NCBI GenBank assembly: GCA_013368315.1
Contig: JAACJM010000307.1
Coordinates: forward strand, 27,231-91,230
From: Tetrapyrgos nigripes
Lineage: Eukaryota; Basidiomycota; Agaricomycetes; Agaricales; Campanellaceae
Reading direction: 5' to 3'
DNA: 64,000 nucleotides
The notes beneath the pieces were generated by a model, which was not told the DNA's origin, searched no databases, and was given only the letters and a program-made list of their open reading frames with translations. Each line of letters begins with the position of its first letter. Positions within the stretch are counted from its first letter, which is position 1. Below are positions 55,005 to 64,000 of this stretch, one piece after another. A program made the translations under genes and the position numbers.

Positions 55005-58000
55005 TCAGAGTTGTGCTTTCACTTGAAGCACACGGGTACTTCGCCATATGTCTTCCATGGCGATTCCTAGTGAACGCACCGTTGTTCCCAGGCGTATCAG
55101 GTTCTTGGGTCGATATGCATCTGGATGTTGTTGATGGAAGGTCTCAATTATCTCCTTCACCTTTGTCAATCCTGACGCTGGTTCCCATGAATTTTCCGAG
55201 TCAGCATAATCCAACCATTTGACAAGGTATTGTACTCCCCGTCGGTTTCTCGTTGGTTTTGAATCTAGAATTGCTTCCACATCGTATTCGTTGTCTTCGG
55301 GTAGCAGCTCAACAGGTTCTCCCAGGTAGTTCACTCCGTGGGCCTCGGTCTCTTTGTATGGCGATAGGAGTGAGGTGTGGAACACTGGGTGAATTCGCCA
55401 GCCATTTGGTAATTTGAGTTGATAATTGACTTCACTGATAACGTCAGTGATTTCGAATGGTCCGTGATGACGATTTGCCAACTTAGCTTTCGGTCTCGTC
55501 GTTTTCAGATTTTTCCCGTCCAGCAGCACTTTATCCCCAACCTGAAACTTCACTCCTTCGTTCCTGTAGTCCTTGTTTTGCTCTTTCATCAGTTCAGCCG
55601 CCATCGCCAGACTTGCTTTTAATTCTTCTCGAACTGCATCCAAGTTCTGGAGGCGTTCTTCGACTTTTGGTACGTGTAAAGTTGGATTGATGGAAGGGAA
55701 TAGTCGGGGCAAAAATCCATGGAGTAATTCAAACGGCGATTTCCCAGTCGCTGAGTGAACCCGGGTATTATGACAGAATTCGGCGTACGGTAGGTATTTG
55801 ACACAATCGTCTTGACGATAGTTACAGAAGGTTCGAAGGTATTGTTCCAATTCTTGATTGAACCTCTCTGTTTCGCCGTCTGTCTGCGGATGATAAGCTG
55901 TACTGAGTGCCGAAGTGATACCTAACTTAGCGTAAATGCCTTTCATCACTTGGCTTGCGAATTGAGGTCCGCAGTCAGATATCATTTTATCCCATAAGCC
56001 ATACCGCCGCCAAGTGTTGTCGAACAATAGGTCGATTGTTCCGTTACTATCAATGTCTTTTCTGCATGGGGAAATGACAACTGTTTTTGTTGAACGGTCC
56101 ACCGTGACGTGAATTGCATTGAAGCCGTCACATTCTGGCAGGTCTGTGATGAAGTCAGTTGTAATGGTACCAAAGGGTCATTCCGGTATTTCGTTCGGGA
56201 TTAGGGGTACATGTGCAGGATGGTTGTTTACCTTGGTTAACTGGCAGGTAGCACATCCTTCAATGTAGCTGCAAACGAATACTGACATACCAGGCCACCA
56301 GAATTCTCTACTGACGAGTTCGTATGTTTTGAATCGTCCCGGGTGACCTGCTGTAAGGCTGTCGTGATGCATTTTGACGATGTCCCGTCTGAGTTGTTGA
56401 TCGTTTGGGACATAGATCTTCCCTCGGAACAAGATAATTCCGTCTTCGTAGTTCCATTCCTGTAAATTCTTTGCCAAAGCGCGTGGTCCGTTGTCAAAGA
56501 TAGTTTGTAACGCACTCACGACTTCAGCATCCTTATCCGGACACTCCTTAATCCGCCTTTTTAACTCCGCATCTCCTATTGCGGTTACCGTTCCTGGTCG
56601 TGTCGCTCGAATTCTGAAGAATCTAGGGTCAAGCAAGATTCTGTCCTTGTTGTCGTTTTCGACCCCCTCTTTATGGTCCGATCTCCAAGAAAGTGGGTCA
56701 CTTCGATTCAGATTTCCAGGTTTATGGGTGAGCGTAAAGTCGAATCTGGTCAGGAACAATGCCATCCTTGCTTGCCGTCGGCTGAGTTTTTGAGCCGTGG
56801 TGAAGTATCTAAGGTTGTTGTGATCGGTCAAGATTTCAATGGTGTGCGGCCCTCCTTCCAGGTAGTGCCGCCAGGCTTCAAGTCCACGTATGATCGCTAG
56901 CAGTTCTTTGTCATGGATGTCGTAATTCCGTTCGGTTTCGGATAACGCTTTTGACAGGTAGGCTACTGGGTGCCATTTGCCATCCGATCCTTGTTGTTGT
57001 AGGATACCCCCTGTGGCGTAATCTGATGCGTCAACTTCTACTCGGTACGGTTTGGAATGATCAGGCATGAGAAGAACTGGTGAAGTTGTGAATGTATCTT
57101 TGAGTGCCTGGAAGGCCCTTTGAGCTTCCTTGGACCATTCCCATGGATGTTCCTTTTTCGTGAGATCGAACAGTGGTCGTGCGATTTTTGAGAAATCTCG
57201 TATGAAACGACGATAAAAGTTTCCGAAGCCGAGGAATGACTGTACGTCTTTGACATTCCGTGGGACTGGCCATTTAGTTATGCCTTCGACCTTGACTGGA
57301 TCCATCGCCAATGTGTTATGTGACATGATGAGGCCGAGGAATTCTACTGAGTCGGTTTCGAAGGTGCATTTTTCCGGTTTAGCATATAAGTCGTTATCAT
57401 GGAGTCGTGCCAGTACTTGTTTTAACCATGTATCGATGTTCTTCTAGTGATTCCGTGAATATGAGAATATCGTCCATATAGATTACGACTTTTCCAGAGT
57501 CGATCAGGTCCTTGAATAGAGTGTTCATCATCGCTTGGAATGTGGCTGGAGAGTTCATAAGACCGAAAAACATCACTGTTGGCTCGAAGAGACCGCGGTT
57601 GGTTTTGAACGCCGCTTTCCATTCATCTCCCTTCTTGATATGTACGTTGTTATATCCCCATCTAAGGTCGATTTTGGAAAATATTCGTGCCCCTTTGAGT
57701 TTGTCTACGAGTTCCGATATAAGCGGTAAAGGGTATTTCGTTCTTGAGGGTCCCTTTATTTAGGGCACGGTAATCCTGTACTGGTCGTAGTTTTCCGTCT
57801 TTCTTTTTTACAAAGAAGAAGGGACTTGCCATAGGAGACTTCGACGGTCTTATGTACCCTTTCTCCAGGTTTTCCTTGATGAATTCATCGAGCTCCTTTT
57901 GTTCATTTGGGGACAACGGATATGTTTTGCAAGGGCGTGGTTCAAAGTCCGATTTTAACTCGATAGCGTGATCCCATTCGCCACGTTTCGGTAATCGTTC

Positions 58001-58990
58001 TGAGGTTTGTTTGTCAAAGACTCGTAGGAACTGATGATACTGCGAAGGAATCTTATCTTTAAGAGGTACATCGACCTGAACGTTCTGAGCCGCCTCTGCG
58101 AGTTCTTGTGCTTTCGTAAAACCCGCACGGATGTTCAGATCTGGTGTCCCTGATGCTTCTTCATCGAATCTTTCCTCTTTCCCTAACAATTCTTCCATTA
58201 CGTCCTGTTCCCACCGTTCTGGGATCGTATCTCTCCCGTAGTCATCTTCGGTAAAGATTGCTGTTTCTTCTGAATTTCGGTGGAAGGATCAAATAGGGAT
58301 TCGATGACGTCGCCCTGCAATTTTTCGATTGGGCAATTGGTTTGAATCGTCCAACTGGTTCTATCCACCTGACTTGGTACTCCTTGTGATGGGTTCTTGG
58401 ATCGATGACTGTGGGTTTCAAGGTTTTAGTTTTCAAGTGGAGAACGGGAGGTTTTGCTGTGATACATGTTTCTGGGCATCTAGTCATGTCTACCCGTGAG
58501 TCTGACCAGTCTATATCTGGATTATGTTCTTCCAACCAGTCGGTACCGAGGATTATATCGTGATCCCCAATGTCCGTTACATAGAATTCGGCCTGTTCTT
58601 CATGGTACGCCTTGTTGTCTCGAGAATAGATACGAAGATTTTGGATAGTGTATTCCTGTACCCATCCCATGGTGTTTTCAGAGCCGTCAACGTTTCGAAC
58701 TGGGAACGGGTTTTTGATAGGAAGGAGGGTAAGTTGATTTCTTTGTGCGAATTGACTGTTAATGATTATGCCTTCTGCACCGCTGTCTATTAGAGCGTTT
58801 GCGTCGATTTTTCTGCCAGTAATTTTGCCGATTAGTTCAGTTTTGAGTGTGATTGATGGTATCTGTTTATTGCGAGTGATTGCTGACATTCTTATTTCTG
58901 AAGGAAAGGTTCGCTCACAAGAGGGGTATAACACACTATATCAATTGTTCTTTAACTGTCCGGTGTACTGTTTTACTCCTACTGACGACG
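55005..58990 (-). pseudogene. GyF pro-pol polyprotein with chromodomain
   Basis: Protease: NALIDSGAEGIIINS (about 58780), preceded by one TGA in NN-stop-YSV. After a frameshift at about 58280 the linker and RT follow: [13 protein letters not shown], a frameshift at about 57735, YMDD at about 57470, a frameshift at about 57430. Then 57326-56178 is open with RNase H (EVDASDYATGG, SLTERN-type helix) and the integrase zinc finger (HHDSLTAGHPGRFK, CATC). A TGA replaces CGA before PFGTI (56178). The integrase core (DFITDLP, DCGPQFASQ, YHPQTDGETERFNQE) and chromodomain (EYDVEAILDSKPT, YLVKWLDYADSENSWEP) are complete. The tail beyond the chromodomain (to TAG 55005) is longer than in GyE. Confidence 0.9.
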
Positions 58991-59005
58991 TAGCAGAGGA
59001 GTGAT

Positions 59006-59014
59006 TTAAAAATC
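59006..59014 (-). other. GyF gag-pol -1 frameshift site
   Basis: GAT TTT TAA; the -1 frame TTT TTA AAT CAC TCC enters protease. ACTCCT and AGGAGT downstream can pair (6 bp). Confidence 0.65.
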
Positions 59015-60517
59015 CAATTTAGACATAATGTCCTTCAAATAGACGGTTGCTTGTTCCTTTTCCTCTCCTTCTAATCCTTTAACCCTATTTACCATGTCGG
59101 AGATTTCTTTGATCGTGTTTCGAGATGAAGACGCCTGCGCTACTGTTACCGGTGGAGGGGATGCGGTTTCGGCTGTTCGAATAGTACGAGAGGGGAAAGT
59201 TCGGGACGTGTTCTGAGACGACGTCTTTGGGAATGTTGGACAATCGTTGCTCATATGTCCAGTTTGTCTGCATGCGAGGCATGCTCCTGCTTTTCGAAGT
59301 CGGTCCCTTTCATCGGGTGTCAGTTTAGGTGGTAGGTTAAAAGACGAGTTAGCACCTGATCCCATGAGCGCATTGACGCTTGCTACCGTTCTCCCTTGAG
59401 ACGGACCAGAGCTACTCTTCGACGTTGAAGTAGTCTTCCAGCGTCCCTGTCTTTCTCGTTCCTTTAACCATTCTAAATGAAGCTCCACAGCCCTTTCCTT
59501 ATACTCGTCGAAGTCATCCCATTTCGGATACGTTCTTCCAACTGCTTCTCGGAGTTTGGGTGGTAACCCGTCCTGATAGAATTCCAACAATGCTGCTTCT
59601 CCGAATTCGGACTCTTCTCCATATGTGTCGAAGATGCTGTTGTAGCTACTGATATCTGTCCCCTTCATTCTGGCAAACTTGATCTTTGTTCTGGCCACAT
59701 CTTCTGAGGCTAAAGGTCTGAAGTCCTTTTTGAATCTATCACGTATCTGTTTTAAAGTTATCCATCTCCATTGGTTTGGTGTAGTCGTCAACTCCTCGTT
59801 TTCTTCATCTGCATCTCGTTCCGTCAATCTCTGCGTTGCCCAATCTCCTCCTTTTTCTCCTGTGAAGAACGATAGGAACAATGAAACCTGGCTTTCCTCA
59901 GTCGGGTACTTTCCTTTATTCATGCGTAGATAGTTATTAAACTGGGCCAACCATCGTTTCGCCTCGCTACGTTCTCCGTTGAAGGGATCCGGTTTTCTCC
60001 CTCGTTCAGAAGTTCTGTTTGACCCAATAGGAGGTGTATCAGCCATGACTGAGTCGTTTGGGTCTGATGGGTCTGGAGAAGGAGGTGTAGGGGGATGACG
60101 AGGGGCTACGGATGGTCCTTCGGCGGATGGAATGATGGGCGAAGAAGGTGGGGAAGTGGGGTCGTTTGGTTCTGGTGGGTTATTGGAAGGTGTTTCTGGT
60201 ACTGGGTTGGGTTCGGAAGGTTGGTTGGTAGGTGTAGAAGTTCCTTGGCCTGATCTGGTTCTCGGTTTTCGATGTGCTTTTTGAATTGCGAGTTCTTGGA
60301 GCTGGGTTATAACGTGTAACCAATTCGGGAGTTCTACGTCGGTAAGTCGCTGAGTGTTGTATCTGTTCAGGCAAGGTTGTGCTTTACACGGAACCCAAGG
60401 ATCGTCGCCGTTTTCAGGGATATAGCAGGCGTCTTGGTTCGATGCGGGGTGGAATACGTGTGGTCGGTTGGCACAACGGAGTTTCGGATCTGCAGATGCG
60501 GACCGTCGCTCAGTCAT
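59006..60517 (-). CDS. GyF gag, intact (503 aa)
   Basis: ATG 60517 (MTERRSASADPKL). Residues 1-60 contain CANRPHVF, CYIPENGDDPWVPCKAQPC, a Cys-containing extension whose relatives are found in the leaders of GyA and GyB. Residues 75-155 are a Pro/Ser/Thr-rich linker. The capsid-like domain at about 165-370 carries KPDPFNGERSEAKRWLAQF, YPTEESQVSLFLSFFTG and FYQDGLPPKLREAV. The zinc knuckle CLACRQTGHMSNDC (CX2CX4HX4C) is at about residue 415, and a helical C-terminus ends KLDF at the slip site. It packages element RNA and forms particles. Unlike most copies here it has no internal stop. Confidence 0.88.
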   Translation of the reverse strand: MTERRSASADPKLRCANRPHVFHPASNQDACYIPENGDDPWVPCKAQPCLNRYNTQRLTDVELPNWLHVITQLQELAIQKAHRKPRTRSGQGTSTPTNQPSEPNPVPETPSNNPPEPNDPTSPPSSPIIPSAEGPSVAPRHPPTPPSPDPSDPNDSVMADTPPIGSNRTSERGRKPDPFNGERSEAKRWLAQFNNYLRMNKGKYPTEESQVSLFLSFFTGEKGGDWATQRLTERDADEENEELTTTPNQWRWITLKQIRDRFKKDFRPLASEDVARTKIKFARMKGTDISSYNSIFDTYGEESEFGEAALLEFYQDGLPPKLREAVGRTYPKWDDFDEYKERAVELHLEWLKERERQGRWKTTSTSKSSSGPSQGRTVASVNALMGSGANSSFNLPPKLTPDERDRLRKAGACLACRQTGHMSNDCPTFPKTSSQNTSRTFPSRTIRTAETASPPPVTVAQASSSRNTIKEISDMVNRVKGLEGEEKEQATVYLKDIMSKLDF

Positions 60518-60526
60518 ACACTGATT

Positions 60527-60937
60527 TTATGAAAGATAATTGGGTCCCAGGATATAGGAAGATGCTAGGCCGTATTCGGGGGAAGGTGCGAATGGAGAGT
60601 AGTCGACGTGTTCTTTGAGGAATAAAGGTCCTTGAATCTGAACCACAGTTTCTCCTGTATCGAAGTCCTCTTTTACTGTTATGTACGAGAACGTTGAGAG
60701 GACTACGTCACCTGAGATAAGTTTCCACACCCAACGTCTTGTGCAAACGAAGTGTCGGTCGAGACTCCAAGGATCCGTTCGTAGTTTTCTTCCGTGAGAG
60801 ACCGCGTATTCGGAGTACAAGAGGTAACGGGGAAGGGGAAATGGAATCTGTTCGTAGTCACGAGGGGTTTCAGGAGGTTCGATACGAATTCGGGGGCGTG
60901 GGGTAGACAGAGTGAAAGAGGGTTTTTTGGATTTCAA
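60527..60937 (-). CDS. GyF pre-gag ORF (136 aa)
   Basis: Open frame upstream of gag, only 9 nt from the gag start and in the leader of the element. It contains HGRKLRTDPWSLDRHFVC, RRWVWKLISGDVVL, FSYITVKED and YILGPNYLS. GyA and GyB leaders encode a related stretch (HWIKLNKRT, then GEVIIFEYLRIKI), which suggests a protein-coding pre-gag region ancestral to the family. The first codon is ATG at 60937, but the frame may be entered by splicing or slippage from farther upstream. No known domain. Confidence 0.5.
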   Translation of the reverse strand: MKSKKPSFTLSTPRPRIRIEPPETPRDYEQIPFPLPRYLLYSEYAVSHGRKLRTDPWSLDRHFVCTRRWVWKLISGDVVLSTFSYITVKEDFDTGETVVQIQGPLFLKEHVDYSPFAPSPEYGLASSYILGPNYLS

Positions 60938-61169
60938 TTACAGAACCGGTCGACCACCTTACTCGGGTTTAGCGAGTCTGGTATTACGTCTCGAGACTGT
61001 GTAGACGGGGGATGACCTCGTGTAACTGCTCCTTGAGTAGTTCACGCCTGCCAACCTGTGAGGCTCCTCACACAGGGTAGAGTTGATGGGCTTTGGGGCA
61101 CCGTAGGGGAGGGTAGGATAATAGGGAAGTCCAATACGATGGAAGGATTTTGTGAGGTGGGTGTATGGG
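60938..61169 (-). other. GyF 5' leader
   Basis: Retains a frame with the conserved HEVIPRLHSLET and an EEPHRLAG-type motif also present in GyA and GyB. A GTAAGG at about 60957 is preserved in GyB and could be a splice donor; no acceptor was established. Confidence 0.4.
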
Positions 61170-61179
61170 AGTTCGTTCA
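61170..61179 (-). promoter_or_regulatory. GyF primer-binding site for self-priming
   Basis: Minus-strand TGAACGAACT, 2 nt from the LTR, perfectly complementary to AGTTCGTTCA in the LTR (61341-61350), which lies about 32 nt downstream of TATATA (61377-61382). Both partners differ from GyA in a compensating way. Confidence 0.8.
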
Positions 61180-61181
61180 AG

Positions 61182-61690
61182 TGTCAAGGTTGTCGGTACA
61201 CTCGATAACCACCCAAGTCACACAATACGAGAAGGCCGGTTTACAAGAGAATAGATTGATCAAGAGAGATAGAGAGATAGAGAGAAAGTAAGCTGACTAG
61301 GCTCTACACTGCGTAGTAAAGGTACGGAGCGGAGACGAAGTGAACGAACTAAGGAATAGGTTACAAAGATCACAGGTATATAAGTAAAATATGAACAGAT
61401 GGGAAATAGTAAGTAATAATAGACGGTATCATGTGGAAATGTCAAGGGCGAGAGAATAATGAGTCAACTATGGATAGATGAAGGTACTGGATCATACAGA
61501 GTGATTGACAGTGAGAATGTCCATGGAGATAGGAATCGAAGGAGGTAGGAATATGAGTCATAGATCTAGAGAGATGGTAACTATAAACGATGATGAGAAA
61601 TGGTTGATGTTTATGGGGTTAGAGTGGGAAATAGGTAGTAACGGGAAAAGAATAGAAAGGAAATGAATAAGCGGGAGACGATTCATGACA
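61182..61690 (-). repeat. GyF 5' LTR (509 bp)
   Basis: TGTCAAGGTTGTCGGTAC to TTCATGACA. Matches 53684-54200 with scattered differences and one 8-bp length difference in total. Confidence 0.93.
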
Positions 61691-63640
61691 ACACAGATGA
61701 GATCTGGATTGCCACATGAGAGAACGAAATAGGAAAGAAATGAAATACAAAATCCTACATGAGGGGGCTCAGATGCAGAACTCCCTGGACATGAATCTCA
61801 AAGTGATGTTAGGCTTGATCAGCGCCACGCCTGTGCTATACTGTAGTATACGCAGACCTGCTGGATGGGTTCACAGCCCATTTGATACATGCCAGGGTTC
61901 TCAAGCTCCTCATTCAATCCTTCAGCCCAGAGATCACATCCCATAATCACCGTTATGCTGAACTCATTTGGAACTCATGCAACTACTGTGCACAGAAGCA
62001 GATGGTGCAATGGGCAACGTGGGTCCAGATGGAAGGAGTTGGTCACTCAATTGGATGATATCACAGGAACAGTGTTTGCTCCTTTGCTATGCTGTGCTAA
62101 AGTGGATAGTATTATTTTCAACTTAAAACACCATTTCCGAATACAAAAGTGTGACATGTGACACCCAAATTGACATCTAGGTCCCGAATTCAAGAAGACA
62201 AGTATTGAATTCCCAGAGTACAGATCTGAGCTCCTGAAAGTGACTACTGAATCCAGAGGAACAATGACTGAATTCATGAAGTGAGTACTGAATGAAACAA
62301 GTTGACTCCAGACAACTGATTTACAAATTTACCAAAAGGTCAGGAAATGATCCAAATACTTGGAAGTTGCTCGAACGTGATATTCTATGATGGAGGAAAG
62401 AGAATGTATTTTTGGACTTAGAACACAGACAAATCACATGTGACACTGGCCACCCTTGAACCAGTACTTCCACCATCATACTCTATTGACGTAGCTTGTC
62501 TGGTTAGCTACTCCTTCCCTACATACCTTTCTCTTTCAATTTCGATGCTCCTTGTCTCCACCATTGGGTCCACTCTCCTCGAATACTCGCCCCTCATTCA
62601 ACCTTTCTCTCTCTTGACCTCGCCTTTTTCTTATGATAACTGTCTTTGACTTCTCAATCACCCAACAACTCCCGCTGTGGAATAAACTGGATTTCATGCT
62701 TGCAATGCCTTGCATGAACACCGACTCCAACAACACTGAACTGGCCAGGGCTCAAGTGCATGCTGGTTACAGCTCACTAACCTCTGCCCCAGCCAGCGGA
62801 TGTCAGCCAACCTGTCAGTTTTCCGCCTTTGGTGGGCAGCCTGGAATCATCTTGCTGATACAACTTGGCTGTTCAGTGTCTCTAGACTGGAGGTTGGAGG
62901 CTTTGACATCTTTGCGTTTTTCCTATAGTCTTTCTCTCGACTCTATCAGCTGCTCTCACCTTCTCCTTCAAAATTCTTGTTTCTTGTCTCATTTCTCCCA
63001 CCCATTCCTGGTTTTTGCATTGGGCAGCTGGCTCAGACACTCCTCGCTGTTGCATCATGGGTTATTTTCCATGATTCTCCCTCCTAACTCTCTTTTTGAA
63101 GTATCATGCTCCATGACTGTTACTTATCTTTGTGCCTAAATTGGTGGTCATTCATGATTCGCATCCAGTCCTCTTGCCTTCATTTCTACTTTCTGTCCCC
63201 AGCACTTGTTTATGACTTACACTAACAGTCAACAAATTCTGTTTCCCCGTTGACTTACACCCTGCTTCCTTGTTTTTCCTTTATCTCAGCTCTCACCCTA
63301 AAACTGCTCATATGGTTCTCTCTTTCTCCATTCTGCCTCGTTCCTCCTCTCTGCAACAGCAGCACATACTGGAGCTTGCTATATTTTTCCGACACCGGGA
63401 CAGATAAGAAGGCCTTGGTGTTGGAGCCCAGATGTCTGCTGTTGCCTACCACAAGCAATCTGACCTACCTATTCTCAACTGGTTAGTCAGTGTTCCTCAA
63501 CGAGAACCTGGTGGCATTCCAGTATTGTCCTTTGATTGTGTGTCTGATGACCCCGACAGAGTGCCTCAACTCTCTAGGGCTGATTCTCACCCAATCAAAG
63601 ACTTTGCTTTGTCAATCCTCCTCCTGGATTGGCTACCACC
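61691..63640. other. Region without recognised genes
   Basis: No ORF with convincing domain, splice pattern or repeat. A minus- or plus-strand gene with many introns cannot be excluded. Around 62180-62290 several GAATTC/TGAATTCA boxes recur without clear periodicity. Confidence 0.4.
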
Positions 63641-64000
63641 ACTCATCGTCTTTCCTCTTTGATGGTATCTCCATTCCATCGCTTGATCCAATTGTTTTTG
63701 GCAGTCTCCACTGTCAGGATTCCTTGACATTTGGCAATTATTGCTTTGTCCTTCCTCTTTGATGGCATCTCCATTCCGTCGCTTGATTCATTTGTGTTTG
63801 GCAGTCTCCACTGCTAGGCTTCCTCGACGTCAGCAATTCCAGCCTCATCTTCGACGTTTGGCAATTATTGCTTTGTCCTTCCTCTTCGATGGTATCTCCT
63901 TTCCATCACTTGATTCATTTGTGTTTGGTAGTCTCCACTGCTAGGCTTCCTCAACGTTGGCAATTCCAGCCTTGTCTTCCTTGATGGTTTCTCCTACCAT
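63641..64000. repeat. ~100-130 bp tandem repeat, three copies
   Basis: Copies begin at about 63653, 63755 and 63880 with TTCCTCTTTGATGG; they share GCTTGATTCATTTGTGTTTG and CAGTCTCCACTG, and are separated by TTTGGCAATTATTGCTTTG. A fourth copy starts at about 63970 and runs off the window. Confidence 0.8.

Larger units (their letters stand above)
53684..61690 (-). mobile_element. GyF: nearly complete chromodomain gypsy element, minus strand
   Basis: LTRs 53684-54200 and 61182-61690 (517 and 509 bp), self-primer/PBS pair, pre-gag ORF, gag, pro-pol, chromodomain, ORF3 and polypurine tract are all present. Only about two nonsense codons (58952 region and 56178) and three frameshifts (about 58280, 57735, 57430) were noticed, so it is the best preserved copy. 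The flanking 5-mers (AAGTC left, ACACA right) do not match, so a clean single insertion is not demonstrated. Confidence 0.93.

Noticed and set aside
57422..57622. Separate 66-aa gene inside GyF RT
   Set aside because: It is a shadow frame of reverse transcriptase; the RT frame with YMDD explains the conservation.
60938..61181. Splicing of the GyF leader at GTAAGG (about 60957)
   Set aside because: The donor-like site is preserved in GyB, but no convincing branch and acceptor joining two open frames was found.
53684..61690. Target-site duplication of GyF
   Set aside because: Five-mers next to the two LTRs (AAGTC and ACACA) differ, so no duplication is claimed.
62633..63139. 168-codon plus-strand frame in the right flank
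   Set aside because: No domain, biased toward pyrimidine-rich sequence, no splice or homology support; left unannotated.

Overview
The window is nuclear DNA of a filamentous fungus, most likely an Agaricomycete basidiomycete. The evidence is introns of about 46 to 60 bp with GTRNGT donors, a KDZ/CxC2 transposase with a partner gene of mushroom type, and several chromodomain Ty3/gypsy elements. It is transposon-dominated heterochromatin: about 90 percent is nested, decayed transposons, and only two small host-like genes (786-1214 and 1460-1782, minus strand) lie at the left edge. There is no sign of rRNA, tRNA or CRISPR.

Layout. 1-560: an 11-bp minisatellite and a diverged copy of a foldback-element arm. 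786-1782: two small spliced genes. 2438-9558: GyA, a minus-strand gypsy element. 9631-29029: a three-level nest. GyB (plus strand) is split inside its 5' LTR by GyC (minus strand, 9710-22707, target duplication ATCTT), which is itself split inside gag by GyD (plus strand, 15323-22054, target duplication GTAGC). 29741-37968: a KDZ DNA transposon with two minus-strand accessory genes and a plus-strand transposase, cut at its 3' end by the LTR of GyE. 37969-53683: GyE (minus strand), whose 3' LTR is split by FB1 (38169-48972), a foldback-like element with 1252-bp inverted arms and 9-bp satellite arrays. FB1 contains a 3'-truncated Ty1/copia element (40999-46775). 53684-61690: GyF, the best preserved gypsy element, with two LTRs. 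61691-64000: no recognised gene and a terminal tandem repeat.

Shared biology. In five gypsy elements a 10-11 nt sequence in the LTR, 31-33 nt downstream of a TATA-like box, is perfectly complementary to a primer-binding site exactly 2 nt inside the 5' LTR. The pairing covaries between elements. This is the signature of Tf1/sushi-type self-primed reverse transcription. In all six gypsy elements the gag stop codon follows a homopolymer codon and pol lies in the -1 frame. GyA, GyE and GyF also carry an unusual tryptophan-rich third ORF between pol and the 3' LTR, apparently with its own TATA box. A similar tryptophan-rich segment is fused between gag and protease of the copia element.

Decay. 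Nearly every copy is dead. Most nonsense codons are TGA at positions where a sister copy has CGA or arginine, as expected from CpG methylation and deamination or a RIP-like process. Further damage is by deletion of catalytic cores. All homology calls come from motif recognition by eye; exon models and frameshift positions are approximate.
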